Assembly (NCBI RefSeq): GCF_014805625.2
Contig: NW_023998464.1
Span: 2,301,560-2,365,559 of the forward strand
Origin: Glossina fuscipes
Lineage: Eukaryota > Arthropoda > Insecta > Diptera > Glossinidae
DNA: 64,000 bases
Reading direction: 5' to 3'
This document shows positions 40,071 to 51,541 of this stretch, in pieces. Within the stretch, counting starts at the first letter, position 1. Each line of letters opens with the position of its first letter. The translations under genes were made by a program, and so were the position numbers. The notes under the pieces are model-generated. The model was not told the DNA's origin and searched no databases. It worked only from the letters and a program-made list of their open reading frames with translations.

Positions 40071-40168
40071 TCAACTGTTGTGATATTTTAACCTCAGCAT
40101 GCAAAAAGAAATATATACACACATGTAGACATCTAGATATATATCTAGATAAATATCACAACAGTTGA
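40071..40168. repeat. 18-bp perfect inverted repeat enclosing a 20-bp palindrome
   Basis: Left arm TCAACTGTTGTGATATTT (40071-40088) and right arm AAATATCACAACAGTTGA (40151-40168) are exact reverse complements separated by 62 bases. A perfect palindrome of ATCTAGATAT and its complement lies at 40131-40150 next to the right arm. It could be the ends of a very small inverted-repeat element or a structured site. No target duplication is evident. Confidence 0.85.
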
Positions 40169-41284
40169 CTATGTACATATACTACACGGCATGATAAATT
40201 GTATGAACACATTTTGTTGGTGCTTTTGTAAACATAACAGGAGATCATCCTTTTCATTTACGTTTAAAATTTTTGCTTTTGCTCACACTTGGTAATTATA
40301 GAATATATCTCACGGAAGACCCGAATTAGTAAAAGATAAGATAGCGTATCTTGCAGCGAAGACAAAAAGGTAAGCTATGCAGTGTAGGCTTACTTCACAC
40401 CAGAGAATGTTTTCGTATATGTAGATATACATACAAATACATCTGTATGGAATCACGAATTCAGTTTCATATAAGAATGTTGTTAACCCACGTCTATCCT
40501 CGCTTAACGAAAAATTCAAAGTAGACTTATATATGTTAACTTGTTAAGTTAAGCAAATCGTGTGAATGCTTTAAATAGCAAAGCGATATTCTGAATCTAA
40601 AAGGCGCCTAAGTCTAAATTCATGCAAACAAACAATTATTTTGCGTTATATTTTTCTTTGGCTTCCTTTACTTATATATTGACCTGATTCGAGAGAGAGA
40701 GTTCAATTCGAACTTAAAATCGAAAATCAATCTCGTAATAAATGTTCAATACATTGTTAAAATTCTTTAGTTAATAATCATTTCTCTAGCAGGAGACCAA
40801 ACAATATGATTGAAAATAAATCCATAGCCTCTTACTTTTCAATTTAAAAGAGATATTGTTTTATTAAAATCAACATTGAAAAATTGCAATAAGTATCGAA
40901 AGCAGAGATGTGTCGTGTGCATGTAACCGGCTATTCTTCCAAACTTAAACGATAATAAAACAAACTCCTACTGACGTGATCAACCTGTTTGTGTGCCAAT
41001 CTGTGTATGCTGTGATATTTCACCATGTGGTCGCTACATGGTTGATTAAATAAAGAAATAAACATCCCCCGTCAGTCGACGGATCTTTCGGATGATGAAC
41101 GACACGGTTTTTGCCATTTTTTGTCATAGATATATCCATTTTAAGCGACTATTAAAAACAAACATTATTCAAATCAAAAATTTTTGGCAATTTTTAAAGG
41201 TACCTTAAAAGACAAACTAGTTTGAAGTACCACTCCCGTTGGACAAAGCATGTCAAATGTGAAATTGCAAAGCCATTATCAACA

Positions 41285-41640
41285 TCGTCTCTTTGCCAGC
41301 CTATGAAAATAGATCAGTGCTGTTAGTTCTTCTCTCAGTTAAGAAACGAAGGGGAAACCAAGATATTGGTTAAATCATTCCTAGTTAAGTAAATACATGG
41401 CGTTATTGACCCGACAGTTTAATTAGGAAGGATAAACCTTAATGTTTCCCATCGTTCTTGAAGATATTTCATATTCATAAACTTTAACCAATGCAGCGCA
41501 GCCATGCTTATGAGCTTTTCAACCCGTTTAGGGTCCTTTGTAAAAATTTGAAAAGTGTCTACAATTTAATCTCTATATCGGATTCGTTAAAGAAACCTTA
41601 ATATGCGCAATCTGGCATTGTCGCATTTGGATGAAAGTAA
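41285..41640 (+). mobile_element. LINE 3' fragment, copy 2 of the same family
   Basis: Matches the C-terminal coding end of the LINE at 46600. TCTTTGCCAGCCTATGAAAA (about 41290) aligns with its conserved LPPYE block. AGAAACGAAG (about 41342) and TTAATGTTTCCC (about 41440) match in order, and so does the block from AACCCGTTTAGGGTCCTTTG to GGATTCGTTAAAGAAACC. The sequence after 41640 may be a decayed 3' UTR. It is the most truncated of the four pieces. Confidence 0.65.
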
Positions 41641-41769
41641 TTAATAAATTTAGAGTATTTCTTGTCTCGCAAACGTGTTTATATAAGTTTATGTGTTTGT
41701 ACACGTTTTGTTGTATCAGCTTTGTTTGTTACCTTAAATTAAATAATATTTTACTTAGCTCTTTATATA

Positions 41770-44700
41770 CCACGAAGATATTGTAAGATATTGTATTGCT
41801 CTGAAAATTCTTCATATTCTTTATAGCAACCATTGGTTAAAGAGTTTGCAAGCAAGTTAAAATATTTGTATATAGATAAATAAAAAAGTTGAGTATATAT
41901 AGTTGAATTGCGAGTATTACGATATTTAAATTTCTTTTGCGATCTGTTAAATAAACCTTAAAATTCACGGCCTTCTCTGTCTAGATAGGAGACGGGCTCG
42001 CCAGGCCGATGGATCCCCACACTCCTAATATATTAATCAATTGTCGTTCCAAAATCGAAAAATTGGCTACGGCGATAAGAATTACGGCAATTGTAACGAT
42101 TTTGAAAACAGCAAAGACGTCTGTGCAGCTGAATTCATTCTACGTGGTGTATATGAACGTCATTATCCCTAATTCTGAAACCTGTTTACATAACGAACAA
42201 TACCGCGACGTGCTTCTCAGTCTCTTATAAAAAGCATTTATTTATCCAAAAAAGCTATCTACAAATATATAGAAAAAGTAATAAAAAAACGTAAACTTTG
42301 GTTCAGTCCGTAAAGAAACTGTGTTACTGCCGTTTATCAACCCATCTCCCCCTCAAATTTTTCCTCGATTGCGTCCTGCCTGGCCAACGTTGCTTTTCCA
42401 AGGGTTACTTCCTACACTGCAAGGCTGCGAGGCACGTCATTGTATGATAATAATGCGCATTGTGAGGATAGGATTACTTTGGTATCATGATTGATTCCAA
42501 GTTCGCAAACATTGTTTTCAGTGTAAATAGTTAATTTAAAGCAAAGTGTAATATGATATAAGAAAAAATTTAAGTTCGAAATTCCAATGGGACTCGTAGG
42601 CCCCCATCCAGTACGGATTCGGATTAAATAAACTTCATATTTAAGCCAAAGTTAAAGAAAACACCCTTTAGCTGCCAGCAATTGTTTTCGAACTATAATT
42701 GAGAGGTATTTTCTTTTGCATTTTTATGTTTTGGGTCTTGCACGTATTCAAATGTGCTTAAAATCATAGAAATTAAATGCAATAATAATCCCGAATTAGT
42801 AACAAACTAAGACTCGCGTTAAGACTGATATAGCATTGTTTCTTGCTTTTCTATCATTAATTTTCTTTTTTTACTTTCGAAAATTTCCCAATATCATCTC
42901 TTCCAACTTTCACATCTATTTACTGTGTATCATATCGAGTGTATTGTTTTGTGGCAGCAAAGCGCGCATTAATAAATACCATAAATATTACATTATCGCA
43001 CACAATGAGTATGAATCTTTCTCATCTCGTCAACGTTGCACATAAATTTTCCTGCCGGGTGGCGGATGGATGGATGCTGTTAAACACGTTTAATAATTTT
43101 GTTGTTATTTTAGCTAAACAAATATCCTTTCTCTCCTCAACACAAGTTCCTGCTATTATTCTTTTCTTTAAACGCCAGAGCTTAAGTAAATAGTATCCCC
43201 GTTAAAAGATGTGAAACAACCCCAAACAAAGAGAATTAAGCCAATCAAGCGTTCACAACATATACATTTATCGATAGATATAATCTTAGCTTACCATCGG
43301 TTTTTCTCCCCAATAGGAGAGAGTTTGTTAAGCTTAACGTTCCGCTTTCTGCACATAACAGCAAAAAACAAAATTTCCATCGATATATATGTTACTTGAT
43401 AAAGTTAAGTCCTTTCGCTTAAAAGAATCATGAAAACAACATTTTTCGCTTTTAGACATCATTTATTTTAAGTAAAATCGCCTCACAGCTTCACAGTAGA
43501 TTTTTTATGAAAAAATCAAGGAAAGAATTCCGCAGAATCTTTGCGTACCTACCCCGCTAGCTTCTTGTATACGGTATTTGACAGAGAGGAGGTTTCATTC
43601 ACTCATCGCATTGACTACAAACCGTGTCGATTGTATAATAAATTTTGTGTATGTATGGTTAAAATCTGAGTTGTGTATGACGTGGTAGCATTTTGTAGAC
43701 AATCGGTTGAAATAAAAATCGTATTTGTGTAGTCGTCGGCTTTATGAAAATTTGGTTTTCTTTTAATCGACTTTGAAGCAAAAATTTGAGACTCTATTTA
43801 AGGCGAATCGTATAGTCGGAGGTTAATCTCCGCCTGATTGCTGTCAACATTTATGGCCTGAACTTGGACTAATTTCCCGTTCGTTCTCACAGTGTCTTAG
43901 TGAAGGTAACGAAGATCTCCGCTATTTATGTGTTTGAAAACATATTATTTTTGAGATATTTGAGTTAATCAAGTCCTACAGAAAATATATTAACTCGCCA
44001 TGTAGTTTTATATCGCTATACACGGAAATCGTGTTAAAAGACGGATTCACGAATTAATTGTTTATGAGCAATAACAGTTATTTTGCTTTTTAGAGATTAG
44101 ACCTGGATGATGTAATGGGTAAACTTGGTTTAACCAGCTCTAAAATAAATTAACTTGAGTATAGCCGTAGATTATTAGTCAATCTCCGGTTATAGAAATC
44201 GTCATCAAAACTCTTAGTTAACTACAAAATTCTAAGAGAATAGTCTAGAAAAGTTCTCTGTTTTTTTTTTCCTATTAATTAGCTGATTTTATTGACTTTT
44301 GAGCCGATGAGGAAAATATTGAAGACCTATTTCTCTTGTGGAGACACATTTGAGATCGCAAAGTAGACATCCAAATGGAGAGGGACAATAGAAGATAGCT
44401 AGACATATATGTGCAAATCTTTTATTTTACTCAAGCCTATTAAAACTGGAAATACTTCAGATCACCTTTGATGCAAATTTCCACGGGTTACTAAATATTG
44501 GGCAAATTTAGTATAACTCTCTGTGGTACGTTTAACAAATAAAGGCACTATAAAGCTTGTGGGGAGTGAAAAATCCAGCATAAGTCGATCTTCACTATCA
44601 TTCTTCTATACGGACGGTTAGTGACGATGTTTTGGGTACATGATGCACAATGGGAGGGTATAGTATATATTTGTTGTCGTGCATATGTCTGCATGTAAAA

Positions 44701-44880
44701 TTATACAAAGTATCAACCACTTGCTCCAATAGCAACACAAACGTTTTGCAATATTTTGTATTATAAGGAAGATAATGCCATATTCAATATTTTTATGTTT
44801 TGCTATCGAGTTTTTACGGTTAAGTGGCGCCAAAAACATCCTTTCTCTAAACATTATTTGCTTGCCATCCTATACTCTGA
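41770..44880. other. Intronic DNA with no gene recognised
   Basis: AT-rich. ORFs at 42009-42230 and 42939-43193 show no recognisable domain. No exon-like sequence of the semaphorin type found before the acceptor at 44925. Confidence 0.5.
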
Positions 44881-44925
44881 CGCAGTAACATTCATTCTTT
44901 CTCTCTCTGTGTTTCTCTTTTACAG

Positions 44926-45030
44926 ATAACGAATTGTATTCTGGCACGGTGGCCGATTTTAGTGGCAGTGATCCGATTATCTATCGAGAGCCATTACAAA
45001 CCGAACAATATGATAGCTTAAGTCTTAATG
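44926..45030 (+). CDS. Sema1a: Semaphorin-1a, sema-domain exon
   Basis: Encodes 35 residues beginning with the split Asp codon. ELYSGTVADFSGSDPIIYR is a hallmark sema-domain segment, followed by TEQYDSLSLN. The acceptor is TTTTACAG with a long CT-rich tract. The donor is AATG|GTAAGT at 45031, ending at phase 1. Joined to the next exon the split codon gives Ala. In the semaphorin family this segment is part of a propeller blade. It follows directly the CPYDPRHNS region encoded 44 kb upstream, which supports the very large intron. Confidence 0.93.
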
Positions 45031-45429
45031 GTAAGTTGGCCCAAGTAACTGCTTATATTTATTCAAACATATTCATTCACACTTATTTAATCCCACGCAA
45101 ACATATACAAGTGTAAGTCTAAGTGTTTGTTTGCGTTTATATTCAAGTTAATGTGTGTGCGTATATATGTATGTGTGATATGCTTCTTATGTTTTTTCAT
45201 GAATTATTTAAATTAAAGTAGATTATATTTTCATTCATATTTAAAAAATAACAACAAACTTATCGTTTTACATTCAGTCAAAATAATCATTAATTCACGA
45301 GTAAGGCAAATGACAGATTATTATCGTGTTATTATATTACATAATTATACTTCATTGATTGGAAATTGCCTTAAGTGCGATACACTCCCTGTATAGAGTG
45401 ACTTCCAAGTCCTACAACACTTAAGCTTT

Positions 45430-45755
45430 AGTAAAAGCCAAATTAAAACAGTGTAGTGAGCCACGGCTCGCCACTAAATACTCTACATCGCCCTATAGTT
45501 GTTCAGATAAATTTTGAAGATAAGGCATCATATGGGAAACGATCGATCCGAACTATTTTCAATAGCGTTCAAACAAATCATTATATCTAATTTCGTCAAA
45601 ATTTCGACTTGTAAGTTGAACACAACAAAGAAGACGGACAGACACGTTTAGATCGATTCAGAAAGTGATCCTGAACCGATCGGCGTAATAAAAGGTGGGT
45701 CTATTTCAAGTTTTTCCGTGTGTTACAAACAACCGAACCTATTGCAGCCTTGTAT
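45430..45755 (+). repeat. Dispersed repeat family A, copy 4
   Basis: One of the best preserved copies: GTGAGCCACGGCTCGCCACTA (45459), CAATAGCGTTC (45561), GTTGAACACAACAAAGAAG (45615), a GACGGACAGACACG block (45634) and TTCAGAAAGTGATCCTGAAC (45656), then CGGCGTAATAAAAGGTGGG. Confidence 0.8.
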
Positions 45756-45769
45756 CACAAATTGTGTAG

Positions 45770-45970
45770 GGTTGTTTATAGAAATTATTGTACCCACCAC
45801 TGAAGGAGGTATGAGTATACCCCCGCATACTCATTTCGGTATAATGTTTGCAGAGCCTAAAAGGAAGCTTCAGCGTGAAATTCTGAATCCATTAAGCCAT
45901 ATCTGTGCGTCTATGTGGGGTGTACTGTTAACACTCTGGTTGTCGACGTTAAAAGGACTTGCCGAGTAGA
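45770..45970 (+). repeat. Dispersed repeat family B, forward copy
   Basis: Mirrors 31190-31440: CATACTCATTTCGG, AAAAGGAAGCTTCAG, GTGAAATTCTGAATCCATTAAGCCAT. The ORF at 45718-45969 falls in it and is treated as incidental. Confidence 0.6.
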
Positions 45971-46099
45971 AGGCGTAAGTGAGTTAATTCTAAATTAATT
46001 AAAGTGAAGGTCATGACGTGGGAGATTAACGTTTCTTGACAATATCTTCTTGTGAAGTAAAACGACTTTTTACTGAAAATAAATAAAAGGATGACGCGC

Positions 46100-46170
46100 C
46101 AAAGATTTTAATGGTGGAGGATATCCAAGATTCGGTGCCAGCCGAGTATAACTTTCTTACTTGTTTTTAA
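46100..46170 (-). repeat. Head of dispersed repeat family C, reverse
   Basis: On the - strand it starts ACAAGTAAGAAAGTTATACTC, then GCACCGAATCTTGGATATCCTCCACCAT. This matches the head at 28688 (ACAAGTAAG, then a GAATCT and CCACCAC block). Confidence 0.55.
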
Positions 46171-46599
46171 CTGTTTTTTTTTCACATTTTACCATTATTC
46201 CTTCAAATGAAATTTTGCTCAATTCTAGTACCTAGGCTATGAACACAGAATCATTTTCGCAGTAATTTCTCGTATAACAATTTGCATTGGGAGGCATATC
46301 TCAACCATGGATCTCGTACGTATGTTTCGGCCATTGTGAAATTATTTTCTCACATTGGACAAAGTCTAGATCGCAATAGAGGTCACGTGGCATATACATA
46401 GACAAAGACAAAGTTCCCATAATGTATTTGGGTTTCCGAACGTCTCTCAGTTAGGAGAAGAGGCATAACCGAAAAGTGTCCACATCATTTTGCTGTTAAA
46501 GCTGGACTACGGTACAGAAGACGTATGGATGTTTTTTCCCGATTGGGAGGCTTCTACTGAGTTGTTGCCTTTTAGGCTTAGACTTAGTGCTCTGCTCTA

Positions 46600-47700
46600 A
46601 TGTTATGGCTTCGTTTTCTAAGTATTGATTTTATTTTTCATAATTCTTTCCAAGTGTTTAGAAATGATCGAGTGAATCGCATTGGTGGTGGTGTATTAAC
46701 TGTCATATCTGCGTCAGTCCCGTCCAATTTAGTTGAATTTGCCCCTTCTCCTGACGTTGAATTTATCGCTATTCGTGCGAATATGCCTGATAAACATCTA
46801 TTTATAACCTGCTCCTATATTCCCCCAAATTCTGATATCTCCATTTACAGGAAATACGCTGCCCTCATTTGTGAAGTGGCCAAGCGGTCTAGACCCACTG
46901 ATTTGGTCGTTGCATTGGGTGAATTCAATTTGCCTCAAGTCACTTGGTGTAGCACTGATAATTCTGGCTGTTTGGTTCCTACTTCAACGTCTGATAGGGC
47001 TGTTGTGTTCTTTAGTGAATTGTTTAATCATAATTTGGGTCAATATAATCGTACCCCTAATTGTAATGGTAGATTGCTTGATCTCTGCTTTGCCAATTTT
47101 CCCGAGATTTACGTAAATCGTTGTCCACCTTTTAGTTTACCTGAGGATCCTTATCATCCATCAATATGCATTTCCTTTCATCATATTAATGATGGTTTGT
47201 TGAAATGCCTTAATGTGCCAAATCAAACTTTTTTAAATAATTATTATGATCTTCATAAAATCAATATTGTATTACTAAAACATCGTCTTTCACATCTGAC
47301 GCTTGATTTCTCAACCGGTAGTATTGAAAGTTTATTGTCATCGTTCTACAATACATTAAATCTAGCTATTGGCGCATCTGTTCCGATCAAGCATTGTCGA
47401 CCTCGAAGCAGGTGTCCCCCGTGGTTTAAGAAAACAATTAAATATCACAAGAATAGAAAAAACTCGCTATTCAAAAAATATTCGAAAAGTGGCTCTGCGC
47501 TCGACTATGTCGCTTACTCGGTGGCGAGGCATAGATTTAACTCCCTCAACCATCATTATTACTGCAGATACCTTCAGTTCATTAAATCCTCTTTGTTTGC
47601 TAATCCTAAATTCTTCTTTAAATTTGTTAACTCTAAAAGAAAAATTTCCACATATCCCTCTCATGTTTCTTTTAATGGCTCTGATTCCTCGGATGATTGA
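46600..47700 (+). pseudogene. LINE endonuclease domain ORF
   Basis: Open for 366 codons. It resembles the apurinic-type endonuclease that nicks target DNA for LINE insertion. The visible order is FQVFRNDRVNRIGGGVL near residues 18-33, SYIPPNSD near 72, VALGEFNLPQVTW near 104 and RLLDLCFANF near 157, then LPEDPYHP near 180. The family's usual GDFN is GEFN here, and the SDH motif near the domain end reads PEDPYHP, so two catalytic positions look altered. Its N-terminus (the N and E active-site blocks) is missing or degraded. The frame is lost by a shift close to 47690, where the reading continues in another frame as EISNLFAEYFRRNF. Confidence 0.8.
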
Positions 47701-47842
47701 AATCTCAAATCTATTTGCTGAGTATTTCCGACGAAACTTTTCGATTGCTAATTTCGATTTATCAGCAAACTAACCATATCCTATAACTAACTCGGTTTCA
47801 ATAACTAACTTGGTTATTTCGTAAGATGATGTTTTTAAAGGA

Positions 47843-48964
47843 TTGAGTTCTCTAAAATACAGTTGTTCGCCTGGACCTGATGGAATTCCATCATGTGTAC
47901 TTAAATCTTGCGCTGTCGAGTTATGTGATGTGATCTCAAAGATTTTTAACATGTCCTTGTATTTAGGTGTTTTCCCTTCATGTTGGAAGAGTAGTTTCCT
48001 TATTCCTATCCACAAGAGTGGAAGTAGACAATTTGTTGAGAACTACAGAGGCATAGCCAAGTTGAGTGTCTTGCCCAAGTTGTTCGAGCGTATTGCGACT
48101 CAGCATTTGGCCTTTGCCATTAATTCGTATATTTCTCCGCACCAGCACGGCTTTCGGAAAGGGCGAGCTACAGTCACCAACTTGTTAGAGTTTACCTGTC
48201 ATGTTTTCAAGGCTTTTTCTAGTGGCTATCGCACAGATGTTATTTACACTGATTTAAGCAAAGCATTTGATATGGTTAACCATAGACTACTTATCTTTAA
48301 ACTCCAAGCCTCTGGTTTCCCACCCTCCTTAGAGAAATGGATAAGCTCTTATCTGCACAATAGATCCTTCAGGGTTTTGTTTAACTTCATCACCTCGGAT
48401 GAATTCCCCGTTACGTCTGGCGTACCTTAAGGAAGTCACTTAGGTCCCATTTTATTTAGTTTATACATTAACGATCTCCCATCGGTGGTTAACTCCAGCC
48501 AGATCTTAATGTATGCTGATGATGTGAAACTGTTTTCTTCCTTCTTTGTTGAATCGCAATCACATCAGCTTCATGGTGATTTGGATAATTTTGTTGCATG
48601 GTGCTCTTTGAATCTGCTGAAACTAAATCTGAGTAAATGTAAGAAGCTTTCATTCTCAAGAAGAAAGTCATTTATTACTCAGTATTTCATAGATTGGCAT
48701 AAGTTGGAGGACATCGATTCGATCACAGATTTAGGCGTTCTATTTGACCATAGGTTACGTTTTAACTTGCATATTGAGCTCTCGATTAGCAAAGCTATGT
48801 CCGCGCTTGGTTTTATAAAAAGGTGGTCCAAAGAGTTTGATGATCCCTACATTGCGAAAAGGCTGTACATGTGTTTGATTAGACCCATACTCGAGTATGC
48901 CTCAGTTGTGTGGTCTCCTTCATATAGGTGCTACGTAGATTCAATTGAATCTGTTCAAAAGTAA
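47843..48964 (+). pseudogene. LINE reverse transcriptase domain, interrupted by one stop
   Basis: Open from 47843 to a TAA at 48428-48430 and then, in the same frame, to 48964. Blocks in family order are SPGPDGIPS, YRGIAKLSVLPKLFERI, HQHGFRKGRATVTNLLEF, YTDLSKAFDMVNH (with the first catalytic Asp), TSGVP then the stop, GSHLGPILFSLYINDLP, and MYADDVKLF with the catalytic YADD at 48512-48523. The stop replaces the Gln expected in the PQGS block, consistent with one C-to-T change (CAA to TAA). All three catalytic aspartates remain. The enzyme would copy element RNA at a nicked target. Confidence 0.88.
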
Positions 48965-48993
48965 TTCTTGCTGTTTTCCCTTAGATATTTGGT

Positions 48994-49317
48994 TTGCTTC
49001 TGCTGTCCCTACCGTCTCTTGAGAAACGTAGGTTTGTTCTTGGCGTTTCCTTTCTAATTAAAGTAATAAATGGTACCATTGACTCGCCTTCATTACTTGG
49101 TGAAATAAGCTTTAATGTCCCTAACCCCTTCTCTAGGCACTTTATCTTGGTTAAGCTTAGTCAGTTTAAGTTTAATTATGAGGTGTTCAATCCGCTCAGA
49201 GTCGTTTGCAAGAACCTAAATGACGTCTACCACTTATTCTCGTTATCGGACTCTTTAAAGTCCATTAAAGCAATATTGCTTAATACGCGCGATTTACCTA
49301 TGTCGTATTTAAACTAG
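48994..49317 (+). pseudogene. LINE reverse transcriptase C-terminal region
   Basis: A 107-codon open stretch in a different frame from the catalytic part. It starts at LLSLPSLEKRR and ends DLPMSYLN before a TAG at 49315. Compared with copy 1 (LLVLKNFGWDRHVSLPPYE near 30090-30160), about 40-50 bases between 48975 and 48994 are missing, which explains the frame change. The segment recurs in all four copies. Confidence 0.75.
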
Positions 49318-49649
49318 CTTTATCCTTAAAAAGTCGTTACGTTTCGAAAATGAATTATTGACAAATTATTATCGGTTGCCAGGCTTATGCATATTTGCGA
49401 TGGTTTAGGGGTTCATTTGCAATTTGGTCCTGTACCAGTTGTAAGTGTGCCCCTATGCTGATAGTGTACATGCTTTTTTTTCTTTTTTATTTTTCTTTTT
49501 TTTTTTCTTCTTATTTGTTTTATTATACTTATACTAAATTTTATTATTAATTAATATAAGTTTTGCATTAAGAGCCAATTGAACTCGACTGTTATTTGTT
49601 TAGTTGAGTTTCTAGTATAAGTGGAATAAATAAATAAATAAATGACCTT

Positions 49650-51441
49650 GTGCTATAATTAGTGTTCCGGAATAAATAAAACTCTCCTGCAAGTGGTAAG
49701 TCATGAAAACTACAAACGAAAATCTATATATAAATATATTAGTTCAAAAATCAACTTTGGCTTCCTCTCAGTTCAGTTTGTTAGATAGCTTTTAATATTA
49801 TTTGAAACCAAAAAGAAAAATATCTTGGCTGCTTACTTTGCGCCCTGAATGTTGTAAACTTCAGATTTGTCGTGAATGTTGTAAACTTCAGATTTGTACG
49901 ATAAAATATTTTTACGAGAATCACATATTTGACAAAAATACGAAAATTCTCAAAAGGTTGGGCAATTAGAACAAAATGTTGTATTCGTTAGTCGTTTCAA
50001 ATGTTTATAAGCAGAAGATTTGCTTGGGACGAGCGAGTTGCACCGGACTCTTCAAGCCAACCTATTTAATCTAGCGAAGGAAGAAAGGAGTGTTGGGAAG
50101 TGATACACCTATAATCATTATAATCTAATTTTGTAAATGTGTAGGTTGTTCATCTAATTACACCCTACCCTGTTCTTCACATCTCGCACGAAGAGATTGT
50201 AAAAAATAGCTTCCACAAAGCCTACACAAATCTTTTACATGTCGCAACAGTGTTCAAAATTAATTCCGGGATTACCAAGTTTTCTTGTGTTCTCGTCTGG
50301 GGTCAACTTGCACACCGACATGTTTTGCATATGCGTTAATAAAATAATGATTTACTTATATAAATAAGAAAGTAAAATAAATAAATATATGAAATTCTTC
50401 CCCATTCACAACGCGAACTTGATTTACGAGATATGAGGGATAACACGCAGAAGAAATTTTACGTAACAATTGTTACTATATATACTGCACACAAGATTCA
50501 GAAAAAATATAACTCAATTTGGTATTGGCAATGGTCTAAATCTGCCGAAGAATTCACCCATAGTACAGCGTGAAGCGAAAATAACTCAATAAGTCAAAAA
50601 CGTGAATAACTTGAGCATTAGGCATAAAATCCCACCCACGATCCCATCATACGTAAACGCATATTCTATTTTAATACAAACGCGATGACTGGATAAAAGT
50701 TTCGATCACAGGCGAATATAATTTTCTTACTAAGAAAACGGTAGGAACGTATAGGGAGGATATACATTTTCTTTCGTGTGGTCGCGGGTGCAAATCTCAA
50801 TGCGGTAAAGCGTACTTTGATCGCAGTCATAGTGAGTGTTCGGTCGATCAGTACCGATTGGGCACACACCCAGTAGGTGATGGCAGTTTTTGTATTTCTT
50901 TCTCCTTCATCACTTTTTCCGACCGTCGCTGTATGAGACAAAAAAAATGCTTTTGTGTACAAAGTATCCACTCCGGATTATGGATCGCCCCGTCTATTCG
51001 CTCAATTTACACTTACGCGTGACTCAAACCGTAAGTATGTGAAATATTCTTAAGACTGAGGAAACGTTCTTTCGGTACCATTACGCTTAAAGCTATTAAA
51101 GGTAAAGAAAATGGATTACAATCACTGCAACGACGTTTTGAAAATGAAAGAATTTACACTAAACCAAGATTCATTAATAGTTGCTTCATACTTCATCTTT
51201 CTTACAATTTGAATCATGTACGAATCTTGTGTTGATAAGATAATCTTTTGAATTTTCATTATCACTCTCTCTCTCTCTCTGCATCTTTCTACATGAAGTG
51301 CACAATTTATGTAAACAACGGACAATTACTGTGAACGTGTTTTTTTTACAGTCTTCATGCTGTCATTGGGGTGTACACAACCAACTTCAGCGTATTACTC
51401 AATTGAAATAAAGAAATAAAGAAAAGAGTCAAACATAACCT
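49650..51441. other. Intronic DNA with no gene recognised
   Basis: AT-rich, containing the direct duplication at 49846 and a CT run at 51266-51280. The ORF at 50666-50971 (- strand) has no recognisable domain. Confidence 0.5.
49846..49897. repeat. 25-bp direct duplication
   Basis: TGAATGTTGTAAACTTCAG plus ATTTGT occurs twice, at 49846-49870 and 49873-49897, separated by two bases. The two copies are identical, so it is a recent local duplication. Confidence 0.9.
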
Positions 51442-51541
51442 NNNNNNNNNNNNNNNNNNNNNNNNNNNNNNNNNNNNNNNNNNNNNNNNNNNNNNNNNNN
51501 NNNNNNNNNNNNNNNNNNNNNNNNNNNNNNNNNNNNNNNNN
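51442..51541. other. Assembly gap of 100 N
   Basis: Exactly 100 unknown bases within the second intron, probably of unknown true length. Confidence 0.98.

Larger units (their letters stand above)
523..44925 (+). other. Sema1a: Sema1a intron of about 44.4 kb
   Basis: This is the sequence between a GTAAGT donor at 523 and a TTACAG acceptor ending at 44925, inferred because the flanking exons join in frame (G + AT = Asp) into continuous semaphorin sequence. It holds transposon relics, dispersed repeats and microsatellites, listed separately. No other conserved coding exon was recognised on either strand, although alternative or untranslated exons cannot be excluded. Confidence 0.85.
46600..49643 (+). 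mobile_element. Longest LINE copy (Jockey-like non-LTR retrotransposon), broken
   Basis: About 3 kb with endonuclease, reverse transcriptase, C-terminal region, 3' UTR and an (AATA)n tail at 49625-49643. No gag-like ORF is recognised upstream, so it is probably 5' truncated. The exact left edge is not visible. The coding frame is interrupted by a frameshift near 47690, stops at about 47771 and 47822, a stop at 48428 and a deletion/frameshift near 48964-48994. Orientation matches the host gene. It is the best template for the other three copies. The motif style (HGFRKGR--VTNL, SGVP-GSHLGP, YADD) fits the Jockey/CR1 group, but I cannot fix the clade. Confidence 0.9.

Noticed and set aside
45718..45969. 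83-codon ORF as a possible gene
   Set aside because: It spans the junction of two dispersed repeats (families A and B), which are also present elsewhere without this frame.
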